From: Anaerobacillus arseniciselenatis
GTDB lineage: Bacteria; Bacillota; Bacilli; Bacillales; Anaerobacillaceae
Assembly: GCF_001865995.1 (NCBI RefSeq)
Contig: NZ_MLQQ01000055.1
Location: forward strand, 1-44,730
Reading direction: 5' to 3'
Length of the DNA stretch: 44,730 nucleotides
Part shown: positions 33,559-42,178 of the stretch, in pieces
How the letters are laid out: each line of letters begins with the position of its first letter
How positions within the stretch are numbered: the stretch's first letter is position 1
Notes under the pieces: model-generated
Databases searched by the model: none
Told to the model about the DNA's origin: nothing
What the model saw: the letters and a program-made list of their open reading frames with translations, nothing else
Program-made: the position numbers and the translations under genes

Positions 33559-34500
33559 TTACTGTTCAGAAATCCATTGGGATAAGCTTTGAGCACTTTC
33601 GGAGTCATCAATTCCACCATGACCATCTTCAAGCTTATCTAATAAGTCTTCATACGACATTCCTGTAATCGGTTCAGAGTATACCGCTCCCTGTAAGTCA
33701 TCTCCATGACAATTTGCACAGCTGTCGCTATATAAGCCTTCTGGATCAACGGATACTACCCCTTCGTCTTCTTCAGTTGCATCCGCAGAATAATTTGAAA
33801 TCCATTCTGTTAACAGTTCTGCATGTTCTGTTTCATCAATACCACCATGACCGTCTTCAAGCTTATTTAAAAGGTCTCCGTATGCCATACCTGAAATCGG
33901 ATCAGCGTAAACAGCTCCTTGTAGATCATCTCCATGACAATTGGCACAGCTGTCGCTATATAAATCGTCTGCTGTTACTTCTATAACTTCAGCTACTGCA
34001 TCACCTTCATCAGTTTCCTCATCTGATGACTGTTTTGTAGAACCTACTAGATCTCCATGGAAAAACTGTACATTATGACAGGATGTACAAGTAGTATCAC
34101 TTTCGCCTGTAACAAAATCCTCGTGCATTGTTACAACACTTTCGTCTCGGCTGATGTTATCGATGGTGTGACAAGATAAGCACCGGTCATTCGACACTTC
34201 AGCTTTCATTGCTGAATAATCATTAGGATCTAACCGACCAGTTAGCGTACTAAATGCTTTAGAAGTACCTTTAACTTTATCTTTGATAAAGCCTTCTCCA
34301 TGACAATTTATGCAACCTACTTGAGCATGTGGAGTAGCTTCAAAATTTTCCTTGAACTCAGGCACATCATGACAACTTAAACAAAAACTATCATCAGATG
34401 TGGCACTGGCTCCTGTGTTGAAGACAATCGTTAAAACAATCCCTACAAATACACTAGATAAAATAATTAACATTAATTTCTTATTCATGTTTTTAAACAT
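33559..34500 (-). CDS. Membrane-anchored hexahaem cytochrome c (NapC/NirT-like plus two small c domains)
   Basis: 313 residues. I use the ATG at 34500, preceded by GGAAGGTGA; upstream in-frame starts lack such a site. One N-terminal helix anchors the protein with the rest outside. Six CxxCH motifs are visible: CLSCH, CINCH, CLSCH and CTSCH in a NapC/NirT-like part that usually takes electrons from menaquinol, then two CANCH in a duplicated domain of about 80 residues with the shared string LYSDSCANCHGDDLQGAVY. The small domains lack the usual distal GxMP and instead carry EDGHGGID. The protein likely moves electrons from the quinone pool to a surface acceptor. A perfect Fnr-type box lies about 110 bases upstream. 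Confidence 0.88.
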   Translation of the reverse strand: MFKNMNKKLMLIILSSVFVGIVLTIVFNTGASATSDDSFCLSCHDVPEFKENFEATPHAQVGCINCHGEGFIKDKVKGTSKAFSTLTGRLDPNDYSAMKAEVSNDRCLSCHTIDNISRDESVVTMHEDFVTGESDTTCTSCHNVQFFHGDLVGSTKQSSDEETDEGDAVAEVIEVTADDLYSDSCANCHGDDLQGAVYADPISGMAYGDLLNKLEDGHGGIDETEHAELLTEWISNYSADATEEDEGVVSVDPEGLYSDSCANCHGDDLQGAVYSEPITGMSYEDLLDKLEDGHGGIDDSESAQSLSQWISEQ

Positions 34501-34610
34501 TCCTGTCACCTTCCTTTGTTGACTCATTCTTTTTTGTGTTAAAATAATGATCCCCCTGCACTTAGAAACACTGCTAAAAATGAGTTTTAGTTCCACACTA
34601 TGAAAAAACA

Positions 34611-34626
34611 TGTGATTTTTATCACA
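34611..34626. promoter_or_regulatory. Fnr-type box upstream of the cytochrome gene
   Basis: TGTGA-TTTTTA-TCACA is a perfect inverted repeat equal to the Crp/Fnr consensus used by Bacillus Fnr. It is centred about 118 bases before the cytochrome start codon, leaving room for a promoter with the box near -41. It suggests induction without oxygen. Confidence 0.6.
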
Positions 34627-34685
34627 CCTTTATTATTTCACACACTTAAGAGTCATTTTAGTAGTAAAAATCATATACTATAAGC

Positions 34686-34715
34686 GAAAACCCCTATAAA
34701 AAAATAGGGGTTTTC
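34686..34715. terminator. Hairpin in the gap between the response regulator and cytochrome genes
   Basis: GAAAACCCCTAT / ATAGGGGTTTTC around an A-rich loop. It probably acts with the larger hairpin at 34780-34834 to stop read-through. Confidence 0.6.
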
Positions 34716-34779
34716 CTTACACGAAAATAAACTTGTCCTATACCACCGATAATGTTAATAAAAGTGGATAAATGCGAAT

Positions 34780-34834
34780 AAGACGGGGCGCCCCATAAGT
34801 GTCTTCCACCTTGTTTTAGGACAGCCCCGCCTTA
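34780..34834 (-). terminator. Terminator of the PhnD-like/kinase/regulator operon
   Basis: On the minus strand GGCGGGGCTGTCC...GGGGCGCCCCGTC with a T-containing tail. The core AAGTGTC...TTGTTTT matches the hairpin at 28209-28252, marking the same repeat family. Confidence 0.6.
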
Positions 34835-34856
34835 ACATTACGAAACATTATTATTT

Positions 34857-35516
34857 TTATTCATTAATAGAAATTAAACCCTCATCAATTGCAAACCTAA
34901 CTAGCTCTGACCTCCTTTTCATCTTTAATTTTTCTGAAATTCTACTTTTATACGCTTCTACTGTTTTTATACTTACAAACAACTGTTTGGCTATTTCTCC
35001 ATACGTAAAACCTAAAGCGATATACTTTAACACTTCTTCTTCTCGCTCACTAAGTAAACTTCGTTTTGAGTTTTGTTCTTTACCTTCTTCATCTTTGCCT
35101 ACAAATCCTTTAATTAATAGATTCGTTAAAGAAGGATAAATGTACGTTTCCCCCGAAAGAACCGTATTAATAGCTGAAATGAGTTCAGTATGTGCCGCTT
35201 TCTTAAGCACAAATCCTGATGCACCTTTTATTAAAGCTCTTTTTAAATATTCTTCCTCAGAATGCATCGTAAGCATTAATACTTTTACGTTCGGGTTTTC
35301 TTCTTTTATTTTTTCTAAGGCACCAATACCACCAATCCCCGGCATCGAAATATCCATTAAAACTAAATCTGGTTTAAGTGACCTCGTTAACTCAATCGCT
35401 TCCTCACCACTTGAGGCTTCGGCAACTACTTCCCATTCCTCTACTTGAGACAACCAGAGTTTTATTCCTGATAATAATGCGTCATGATCATCAACTAATA
35501 AGATTTTAACTTTCAT
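34857..35516 (-). CDS. NarL/LuxR-family response regulator
   Basis: 219 residues. The receiver domain (ILLVDDHDALL, phospho-acceptor in LVLMDISMPGIGG, LTMHS, VLKKA with the conserved Lys) is followed by a LuxR helix-turn-helix (LSEREEEVLKYIALGFTYGEIAKQLFVSIKTVEAYKSRI). I place the start at the ATG at 35516; the ribosome-binding sequence GGTGGTG lies in the end of the kinase gene, whose stop overlaps this start by 11 bases. An ATG at 35543 lacks such a site. It is the output partner of the kinase at 35506-37374; targets are not evident. Confidence 0.9.
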   Translation of the reverse strand: MKVKILLVDDHDALLSGIKLWLSQVEEWEVVAEASSGEEAIELTRSLKPDLVLMDISMPGIGGIGALEKIKEENPNVKVLMLTMHSEEEYLKRALIKGASGFVLKKAAHTELISAINTVLSGETYIYPSLTNLLIKGFVGKDEEGKEQNSKRSLLSEREEEVLKYIALGFTYGEIAKQLFVSIKTVEAYKSRISEKLKMKRRSELVRFAIDEGLISINE

Positions 35517-37374
35517 AATCAACACCACCAATTTTAATATCATTTACGTAAATCGAAGTCCCAATGCCTGGGTTAGATTCAATGAAGAAACGGCCACCTA
35601 TTGATTCTATTCGTTCTTGCATTCCTTTTAATCCAAGGTGATTTTTTGTTAGTTTTCTGCTGACCGTTTCTGATGCATTAAAACCGTTTCCATCATCCTC
35701 AATAATAAAACTAACCACATTTTTTACATGCTTTATAATAATACTTATATTTTCAGCATCTGCGTGTCTCGCCGCATTCGTTAACGCCTCTTGAATCACC
35801 CGATAAATCGAGATTTCAACAACCGATGGAAGGCGAATTTCTTCAAAGCCGATTACTTGAATATCTACTTCTATATGATATTTTTTCTTAAATTCCTCAG
35901 AATACTTTTTTATGGCAGGTAACAAACCGTAATCATCTAAAGCACTCGGTCTCAATGACCATGATAGATAGTGTACTTCATCAATGGTTTTTTCAGTTAT
36001 TTTCCTTAAATCTGTTAACTTATTTCGGAGTTGTTGATCTTGTTCAGTTTCTTCTAACATAGTGATGCCGAGGACGATCGTAGCAAGTGACTGGCTCGTT
36101 TCATCGTGAAGCTCACGAGCAATACGTTTTCGTTCTTCTTCTTGCGCTGAAATGACACGCTCTAGTAGTTTTAAGCGTAACTCTTCTTTATATTTGATCT
36201 CTTGCCATAATAACGCGTTCTCTGCGATAACTGATAGTTGACGAATAAACGAATTAATAAATTTAAGCATAACTTCATCTGGATCTTCTTTGAAGCAAAT
36301 GGAAACTTTTCCTGTATTTTGCTTACTCGTCTCTAAAGGATATATATGATAATTTTCAGGACCGAAGCATTTAGCCCCGCCGTTAATCACACAATTATCA
36401 CAATTCCCACTACCGTTCCCGTGAAAAGTTTGAATTTTATCGTCATTTAAACTAATTTCGATATAACAGCATTGGAGATTTAAATCATCTTTCAATTTTT
36501 TTGCCGTATGATTAAGATGTTTATGAAAGCTGTCACCATCTAAAAAAGTGACCGATAGCTGATGCAATAGTGATAACTCATTATTTCTCATTTGAAGTTC
36601 TTGTAAATAAGCCATATTTTCATCATTCTTTGTCCTTAAGCAATCAATCATTGTATTAAACTCTTCACCTAATAAACCAATTTCATCTTTTGATTCAATT
36701 TCTACTTTACTATTTAAATTTCCTTTTCCTACTTCCTTACTCACTTTGATCAATTTTAATAAATCTTTATAAATAATTTTCGTTAAAATAAATGATATAA
36801 TAAATCCGATAATAGCTATAATCGTTGTTGATATTATAATGATAAAACTAAGGTCATTAATAGTCGCTTTAATTTGGTTTTCATTCAACCCGACCCTTAC
36901 GTAACCAACGTCACCACCTAAAATTGGAGAGACAACATCATGAATTACCCCGTTTTCTGAGAGATAGGATACCATGTGATACTCGTTTTCTTCTAATTCG
37001 TTAATAGGGTTAAATTCGATCAATTGGCTAGTTACATCAAACTTACTCCCTAATGTATGAATGAGAACTTCTTCTCCTTGATGATCGAGAATAAATATAT
37101 ATTCGATATCAGGATTATTACTTTTCGTTTGCTGTAACAATTTATGCAAACTATAAAGGTCGTGTAAAATCGTAAAATCTGTCGTTCGTGACGATAAATC
37201 GCTAGCAATCGAAATCGCACGCCGGTCAAGATCTTCTGATAATTTTATCACTAATGACTCTCTTACAACAAAAATGCTCGTAATTCCCATTAATAGAACA
37301 AGCCCTAGTGTAATACCAAGAACCTTCATTTTTACACTTGTATTTCTTAGGTTTTTTAGTAGTAGTTTAGTCAT
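35506..37374 (-). CDS. NarX-like sensor histidine kinase with HAMP, GAF-like and HisKA_3 domains and a Cys cluster
   Basis: 622 residues from the ATG at 37374 (after GGGGAAT, overlapping the stop of the PhnD-like gene by 8 bases). Layout: helix at about 17-36, an extracytoplasmic domain of about 130 residues, a second helix at about 175-200, HAMP (to about 250), a GAF-like region, HisKA_3 with ARELHDETSQSLAT, and the ATPase domain (N-box IQEALTNAARHAD, G1 EDDGNGF). The GAF-like region has five Cys: 302, 303, 325, 328 and 336 (QCCY, NCDNC, KCFG). This spacing could hold an Fe-S cluster or redox disulfide, as in oxygen sensors such as NreB, though that is a different domain. It is transcribed with a binding lipoprotein that may present the ligand. 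Confidence 0.88.
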   Translation of the reverse strand: MTKLLLKNLRNTSVKMKVLGITLGLVLLMGITSIFVVRESLVIKLSEDLDRRAISIASDLSSRTTDFTILHDLYSLHKLLQQTKSNNPDIEYIFILDHQGEEVLIHTLGSKFDVTSQLIEFNPINELEENEYHMVSYLSENGVIHDVVSPILGGDVGYVRVGLNENQIKATINDLSFIIIISTTIIAIIGFIISFILTKIIYKDLLKLIKVSKEVGKGNLNSKVEIESKDEIGLLGEEFNTMIDCLRTKNDENMAYLQELQMRNNELSLLHQLSVTFLDGDSFHKHLNHTAKKLKDDLNLQCCYIEISLNDDKIQTFHGNGSGNCDNCVINGGAKCFGPENYHIYPLETSKQNTGKVSICFKEDPDEVMLKFINSFIRQLSVIAENALLWQEIKYKEELRLKLLERVISAQEEERKRIARELHDETSQSLATIVLGITMLEETEQDQQLRNKLTDLRKITEKTIDEVHYLSWSLRPSALDDYGLLPAIKKYSEEFKKKYHIEVDIQVIGFEEIRLPSVVEISIYRVIQEALTNAARHADAENISIIIKHVKNVVSFIIEDDGNGFNASETVSRKLTKNHLGLKGMQERIESIGGRFFIESNPGIGTSIYVNDIKIGGVDYES

Positions 37375-38296
37375 CGCTATTCCCCAAATCATTGATCATC
37401 GATTGGATCGGAGAATATAAATCTTCATCAACGTCTACAAAGTAATCATAATTTAGTTGATTTAACACCACTTTACCTTCTTTATCCTTATGCATATTTA
37501 AAAAGATTTCTTTCAGTTCCTCTCTAAATAATTCATCCATCTCTGGGTTCACAACAATAGGGTGATTTCCTACATAAGGTCCTTCAGCGATCACTTTCGT
37601 TTCTTTAACTAACGGACTGTTCTCACTTTTTAATTTTTCATAACTTGTACTGTAAACTGCGGTTGCATCTACAAGATCATTCGCAACAGCAGCGACAGAA
37701 TGATCGTGACTATATGTGAAAAAACTACTTGAGAAGAATTGATCAAAATCAAATCCTGCCGTTTTAATCAAATGCTTCGGGACTAAATATCCTGAAAAAG
37801 ATGAAGGATCTGAAAAAGCAAAGCTCTTGCCTTGTAAATCAAACAGTGAATTGATTTCCTCGGTATCTTTCGTAATAATATAAGATGTATATTTGCTCTC
37901 CCCATCTACAATTGGCATAACGAGTTTATCCATAACCCCTTTTTCATCACCTAAGACTGATAAATAACCACAAACAAAGCCTAAATCCACTTCTCCAGTT
38001 TCAAAGGCTTGCAAAACCTCGTCATACGTTTTTTTTTGTATGATTTCGACTGGCTTTCCTAACGTTTTTTCAACTAAACGAACAAAACCATAATGTGTCC
38101 GATATGTTTCTTTAATTGAGACGTTAGAAAGAATCACGAATTTTAAAATCTCTTCCTCTTCTATTTTCTGACCGATTGGACTAGTCTCTGATACTTCTTT
38201 ACTTATTGGTATGATTATTTCTTCACCATTTGCGGAGCAAGCACTGCTTATCAAGATAACAAATATAGCGATTGAAAAAATGATATATTTTTTCAT
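37367..38296 (-). CDS. PhnD-like substrate-binding lipoprotein encoded with a sensor kinase
   Basis: 309 residues with lipobox ISSAC. The mature part resembles phosphate/phosphonate-type (PhnD) binding proteins: VEKTLGKPVEIIQKKTYDEVLQAFETGEVDLGFVCG, then FAFSDPSSFSGYLVPKHLIKT and HDHSVAAVANDLVDATAVYS. No ABC permease or ATPase is nearby. The gene overlaps the start of the kinase gene by 8 bases, so it probably serves as the receptor subunit of a three-component signalling system rather than a transporter part. The ligand may be an oxyanion; nothing in the sequence decides it. Ribosome-binding site AAAAGGAGGG. Confidence 0.85.
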   Translation of the reverse strand: MKKYIIFSIAIFVILISSACSANGEEIIIPISKEVSETSPIGQKIEEEEILKFVILSNVSIKETYRTHYGFVRLVEKTLGKPVEIIQKKTYDEVLQAFETGEVDLGFVCGYLSVLGDEKGVMDKLVMPIVDGESKYTSYIITKDTEEINSLFDLQGKSFAFSDPSSFSGYLVPKHLIKTAGFDFDQFFSSSFFTYSHDHSVAAVANDLVDATAVYSTSYEKLKSENSPLVKETKVIAEGPYVGNHPIVVNPEMDELFREELKEIFLNMHKDKEGKVVLNQLNYDYFVDVDEDLYSPIQSMINDLGNSDD

Positions 38297-38385
38297 AAAA
38301 ATAATTTACCCTCCTTTTCCCTACCTTCTCTTATTAGTATAAAGGAAAAATAGGCGGATAAATGTTTCGATTCTATAAACGATAA

Positions 38386-38429
38386 AAAAACGGGCAAAAT
38401 GTCAATTAAACGACATTTTGCCCGTTTTT
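38386..38429. terminator. Bidirectional terminator between yjcZ copy 2 and the PhnD-like gene
   Basis: Perfect 18-bp stem AAAAACGGGCAAAATGTC / GACATTTTGCCCGTTTTT with an 8-base loop and T runs on both strands. Confidence 0.9.
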
Positions 38430-38447
38430 CAACTCAAATCCTTCTAA

Positions 38448-38549
38448 TTAATAACCGTAGCCAACGTACGACGCTCCAATAATTACTAGAAGGATAAACA
38501 GTACTACGATTAACGCAAAACCTGCTCCAAGTCCGTGTGCGTGAGACAT
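38448..38549 (-). CDS. YjcZ-family small membrane peptide (copy 2)
   Basis: A 33-residue peptide opening [18 protein letters not shown] and ending IIGASYVGYGY. It has a single hydrophobic helix and family pattern identical in layout to copy 1. AAAGGGTGA precedes the ATG. A strong hairpin follows the stop. Confidence 0.85.
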   Translation of the reverse strand: MSHAHGLGAGFALIVVLFILLVIIGASYVGYGY

Positions 38550-38649
38550 AACTAGCTTCACCCTTTCTTCGGTATTGTGGAATACACCACTTACATATAC
38601 TGTATTCCTTAAGCATCAAATGTGACTAGACGGATTCATCAAATTTTTA

Positions 38650-38793
38650 CTATCTAACATATGATGCTCCAATAATTACTAACAGAATAAACAACACTAC
38701 AATTAACGCAAATCCTCTGCCATGGCCGTGAGCAGGCGCAGCAGGATACCCATAGCCATATCCACAAGGATCATAGCAACCATAACCGTACAT
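38650..38793 (-). CDS. YjcZ-family small membrane peptide (copy 3, Tyr/Gly-rich)
   Basis: A 47-residue peptide with an N-terminal Tyr/Gly-rich part containing two Cys ([16 protein letters not shown]), then the family helix [20 protein letters not shown]. The start follows a strong GAAGGAGGG. It lies 100 bases upstream of copy 2 on the same strand; the extended head resembles longer YjcZ paralogues and some spore-coat peptides. Confidence 0.85.
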   Translation of the reverse strand: MYGYGCYDPCGYGYGYPAAPAHGHGRGFALIVVLFILLVIIGASYVR

Positions 38794-38894
38794 AATATCC
38801 CTCCTTCCTACAAAATTTACTATCTTGCACTACAGTGTATGTGAATGTAACTATGGAAGATTGGACGTTTATCTTGGTTTAAGCGATAAAAAAA

Positions 38895-38920
38895 CAGCCT
38901 TCAGAATCATCTAAAGGCTG
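38895..38920 (-). terminator. Terminator of the pentose-gene cluster (after the GH43 gene)
   Basis: On the minus strand CAGCCTT-N12-AAGGCTG is followed by TTTTTTTATC, about 55 bases past the GH43 stop. Confidence 0.8.
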
Positions 38921-38974
38921 ACTTCATCTAGGCCACTCGAAAAGAACATCTTCTTATCTATTTGAGTGTAGATA

Positions 38975-39955
38975 TTATTTATATGGATCAATCGTTTGAA
39001 TTGTCCCATCAAGGTTATATTTTATTTCCGTATATTTTACACAACGTTTATGGTCGACGCCATCTGATAACGTGCAGTCATGATAAAATAAATACCACTT
39101 TTCTTTAAATTGTACAATTGAATGATGGGTTGTCCATCCGACTACAGGATTAAGGATGTTACCTTTATGAACGAAAGGTCCTTTTGGATTTTTACTCATT
39201 GCATAGGCTATACGGTGGGTCGTACCTGTAGAGTAAGATAAATAGTAATACCCATTATATTTATGGACCCAAGGCCCTTCGAAAAATCTTCTTTCCTCAT
39301 CACCAGCAAGGATCGGATGACCACTTTCATCTATGATTGAAATTTCTTGCGGTGTTTCTTTAAATGTTAGCATATCATCACTTAACTCAGCGACGATTGG
39401 TCCTAATGCCGGTTCATTTTCAGCAGGGCCTTCTGCATCGGGTTGATAAGTTCCTGTTTGCCATTTTTCTAACTGACCACCCCAAAGTCCACCGAAATAA
39501 CAATACGCTCTTTCGTCCTCATCTACTAATACAGCTGGGTCAATGCTATAACTACCTGGAATATAACTCTCTTCTGCCTTAAATGGACCAGAAGGTGAAG
39601 AGCTAGTGGCGACACCAATTCTAAAAATATCATCCTTATCTCTCGCTGGGAAAAATAAATAATACGTATTATTTTTATAAGCAGCATCTGGTGCCCATAA
39701 TTGCTGCTTTGCCCACGGTATGTTTTTTAAATGAAGTGCTTCACCATGATCGATGCAAGGAGAATTAAAGTCATTCATTGACAGTACGTGATAATCTTCC
39801 ATCGCATATTGATCGCCGTTATCGTTTGATGGACCATCATGATCAAGATCATGAGATGGATAAATATAAATTTTTCCTTCAAAAACATGGGCTGAAGGAT
39901 CCGCAGTATAAATATGGGAAACTAAAGGGGTATTTGCCTTTACATTTTTATTCAT
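38975..39955 (-). CDS. Glycoside hydrolase family 43 protein (arabinofuranosidase/xylosidase type)
   Basis: A five-bladed propeller glycosidase of 326 residues, starting at the ATG at 39955 after AAAGGAGAAGG; an ATG at 39976 lies in front of this site. No signal peptide is present, so it acts in the cytoplasm on imported oligosaccharides. The catalytic set fits GH43: Asp in YTADPSAHVF (base), Asp in GSYSIDPAVLVDE and Glu in FFEGPWVHK (acid). The gene starts 20 bases after the tkt stop and is probably cotranscribed with it. It would free arabinose or xylose for the xylulokinase and transketolase encoded upstream. Confidence 0.88.
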   Translation of the reverse strand: MNKNVKANTPLVSHIYTADPSAHVFEGKIYIYPSHDLDHDGPSNDNGDQYAMEDYHVLSMNDFNSPCIDHGEALHLKNIPWAKQQLWAPDAAYKNNTYYLFFPARDKDDIFRIGVATSSSPSGPFKAEESYIPGSYSIDPAVLVDEDERAYCYFGGLWGGQLEKWQTGTYQPDAEGPAENEPALGPIVAELSDDMLTFKETPQEISIIDESGHPILAGDEERRFFEGPWVHKYNGYYYLSYSTGTTHRIAYAMSKNPKGPFVHKGNILNPVVGWTTHHSIVQFKEKWYLFYHDCTLSDGVDHKRCVKYTEIKYNLDGTIQTIDPYK

Positions 39956-39975
39956 TATACCTTCTCCTTTTAACA

Positions 39976-41982
39976 TTAATTCAACAATTTTTTCATTCGT
40001 TCTACGACGTTACCTACTGAAAATCCATACTCAGCTAACACTTTGTTCATCGGTGCAGATGCTCCAAATTGGTCAATAGCGATAACATCCCCTTGATCAC
40101 CAACGTATTTATGCCAACCAATCGATGAACCCATTTCGACAGCTAAACGCGCTTTGATTGTTGATGGAATAATACTTTCTTTATATTCTTGTGATTGTTG
40201 TTCAAAGCGATACCAGCTTGGCATACTGACGACCGATACGTAAATCCCTTCTTTTTCAAGCTCCTTTTGCGCTTCAACCGCTAAAGGTACTTCTGAACCT
40301 GTAGCAAGAATCAAGCCTTCTGTCTCTCCGTCCGCTTCGGAAATCACATAAGCACCTTTTGTGACACCTTCATAAGCGACATCAACACTTTGAGCCGTTG
40401 TCATTAAGTCTTGACGACTAAGAGCAAGAATAGTCGGCTCATCCTTACTTTCAATAGCCACTTTCCAAGCAGCAACGGTTTCATTACTGTCAGCTGGACG
40501 AATGATATTTAGTCCTGGCATCGCTCTAAAAGCTGCTAACTGTTCGACAGGCTCATGTGTTGGACCGTCTTCTCCTACAGCGATACTGTCATGGGTGAAC
40601 ACGTAAGTAACTGGTAACTTCATTAGTGCAGATAAGCGAATTGCTGCACGTAAATAATCTGAAAACACGAAGAACGTAGCTCCAAATGGTTTTACACCAC
40701 CGTGTAATGCCATTCCGTTGAGCATAGCTCCCATCGCAAACTCACGAACACCATACCAAACGTTACGACCACTATAGTCTTCTCGAGTAAAATTAGCTTC
40801 TCCTTTTAACATTGTTTTGTTAGACGAAGCAAGGTCTGCAGATCCACCAAAGATCGCCTTTACTGCTTTAGCCGCTGCATTTAAAGCTTCGCCACCTGAA
40901 GAACGTGTCGCCACTTTATCTTTCCCTGCAACGTAAGAAGGAAGTTCAGCATCCCAGTCAATTTGCAACTCGCCATTCATTGCCAATAATAATTGTTCCC
41001 CAAGCTCCGGGAATTGTTGTTGATATTGTTCGACTAATTTATTCCAGTCATTCGCAGCCTCATCTCCCTGTTGTTTCAAACTTTCGAAATGAGCACGAAC
41101 TTCTGAAGGAACGTAAAAGGGCTCTTCAGAAACCCAAGCATAGTTTTCTTTTGTAAGCATTATTTCTTCACTACCTAATGGTGCACCGTGAGAAGCAGAT
41201 TTTCCACCTTTATTTGGTGATCCAAAACCTATCGTTGTTTTTACTTCAATTAATGATGGTCGCTCATCTTCTTTCGCTAAACGAATTGCTTCATTAATCG
41301 CCTCTAAATCATTTCCATCTTCTACGAGAAGGTAATGCCAACCGTAAGCTTTGAAACGATCAGCAACACTTTCAGAGAAAGACATATGAAGGTCACCGTC
41401 TAATGAAATATCATTTGAATCATATAAAACAACTAATCTACCAAGTTTTAGGTGTCCTGCTAACGACGCTGCTTCAGCACTTACTCCTTCCATTAAGTCG
41501 CCGTCACCACAAATACTATATGTATAATGGTCGATCACGTTATACTCATCGCGATTAAAGGTAGCCGCTAAGTGACGTTCTGTCATTGCCATTCCGACTG
41601 CCATCGCAAACCCTTGACCTAGTGGACCAGTAGTCGCATCAACCCCTGCAGTATGCCCAAATTCTGGGTGTCCCGGTGTTCTGCTTCCCCACTGACGGAA
41701 GTTTTTCAAATCATCTAAACTTACATCGTAACCTGTTAAATGAAGAATACTATATAATAACATCGAACCATGGCCAGCTGATAATACGAAACGATCGCGG
41801 TCAAACCAAGTAGGATTACTCGGGCTATGCTTCATCATATTACTATAAAGAGAGTATGCCATCGGTGCAGCTCCCATCGGCATTCCCGGATGTCCTGAAT
41901 TCGCTTTCTCAATACCGTCGATCGATAACGTTCGAATCGTATTAATGGATAATTGTTCAATCGTTTGTTGTGTTGTTTTCAA
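39976..41982 (-). CDS. tkt: Transketolase
   Basis: 668 residues, full length. Thiamine diphosphate motif [39 protein letters not shown]-terminal [16 protein letters not shown]; the pyrimidine-domain block [29 protein letters not shown]-terminal IDQFGASAP. It transfers two-carbon units in the pentose phosphate pathway. Translation appears to start at TTG after AGAGAGGAAG. It lies downstream of xylB and the PFK-like gene but is separated from the latter by a MITE-like element. Because it sits in a pentose cluster it may be a second, inducible transketolase rather than the housekeeping one. Confidence 0.93.
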   Translation of the reverse strand: MKTTQQTIEQLSINTIRTLSIDGIEKANSGHPGMPMGAAPMAYSLYSNMMKHSPSNPTWFDRDRFVLSAGHGSMLLYSILHLTGYDVSLDDLKNFRQWGSRTPGHPEFGHTAGVDATTGPLGQGFAMAVGMAMTERHLAATFNRDEYNVIDHYTYSICGDGDLMEGVSAEAASLAGHLKLGRLVVLYDSNDISLDGDLHMSFSESVADRFKAYGWHYLLVEDGNDLEAINEAIRLAKEDERPSLIEVKTTIGFGSPNKGGKSASHGAPLGSEEIMLTKENYAWVSEEPFYVPSEVRAHFESLKQQGDEAANDWNKLVEQYQQQFPELGEQLLLAMNGELQIDWDAELPSYVAGKDKVATRSSGGEALNAAAKAVKAIFGGSADLASSNKTMLKGEANFTREDYSGRNVWYGVREFAMGAMLNGMALHGGVKPFGATFFVFSDYLRAAIRLSALMKLPVTYVFTHDSIAVGEDGPTHEPVEQLAAFRAMPGLNIIRPADSNETVAAWKVAIESKDEPTILALSRQDLMTTAQSVDVAYEGVTKGAYVISEADGETEGLILATGSEVPLAVEAQKELEKEGIYVSVVSMPSWYRFEQQSQEYKESIIPSTIKARLAVEMGSSIGWHKYVGDQGDVIAIDQFGASAPMNKVLAEYGFSVGNVVERMKKLLN

Positions 41983-42003
41983 AAGAACACTTCCTCTCTA
42001 TCT

Positions 42004-42178
42004 TTATAAAAGGCTCTTTTCGTAAAGATTGTTGCTTTTACTATAAATTGGGTTGGTAAATGACTTGTTTTCATGGGAGTATGGTTTTTACAGAAAACGA
42101 AAAGATGCCAACCCCTGAAATTACTTGGAATTATGGTTAATTTGAAAAGCAACAATTAATACGAAAACAGCGTTATAA
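42004..42178. mobile_element. MITE-like element with terminal inverted repeats
   Basis: A non-coding element of about 163 bases flanked on both sides by TTATAA (42004-42009 and 42173-42178), which looks like a target duplication. Terminal arms are CTCTTTTCGTAAAGATTGTT and GCTTTTA on the left, mirrored by AAAAGCAACAATTAATACGA and AAACAGCG on the right. Each arm is about 25-30 bases with a few differences. The interior has no gene. It lies at the very end of the PFK-like gene: the TAA stop lies inside the right TTATAA. Confidence 0.65.

Noticed and set aside
38434..38619. 61-residue frame on the minus strand over yjcZ copy 2
   Set aside because: It is out of frame with the clear YjcZ peptide at 38448-38549, and its composition is not protein-like.
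39778..40020. Plus-strand frame opposite the GH43 gene
   Set aside because: It runs opposite well-supported GH43 and tkt coding sequence and resembles no family.
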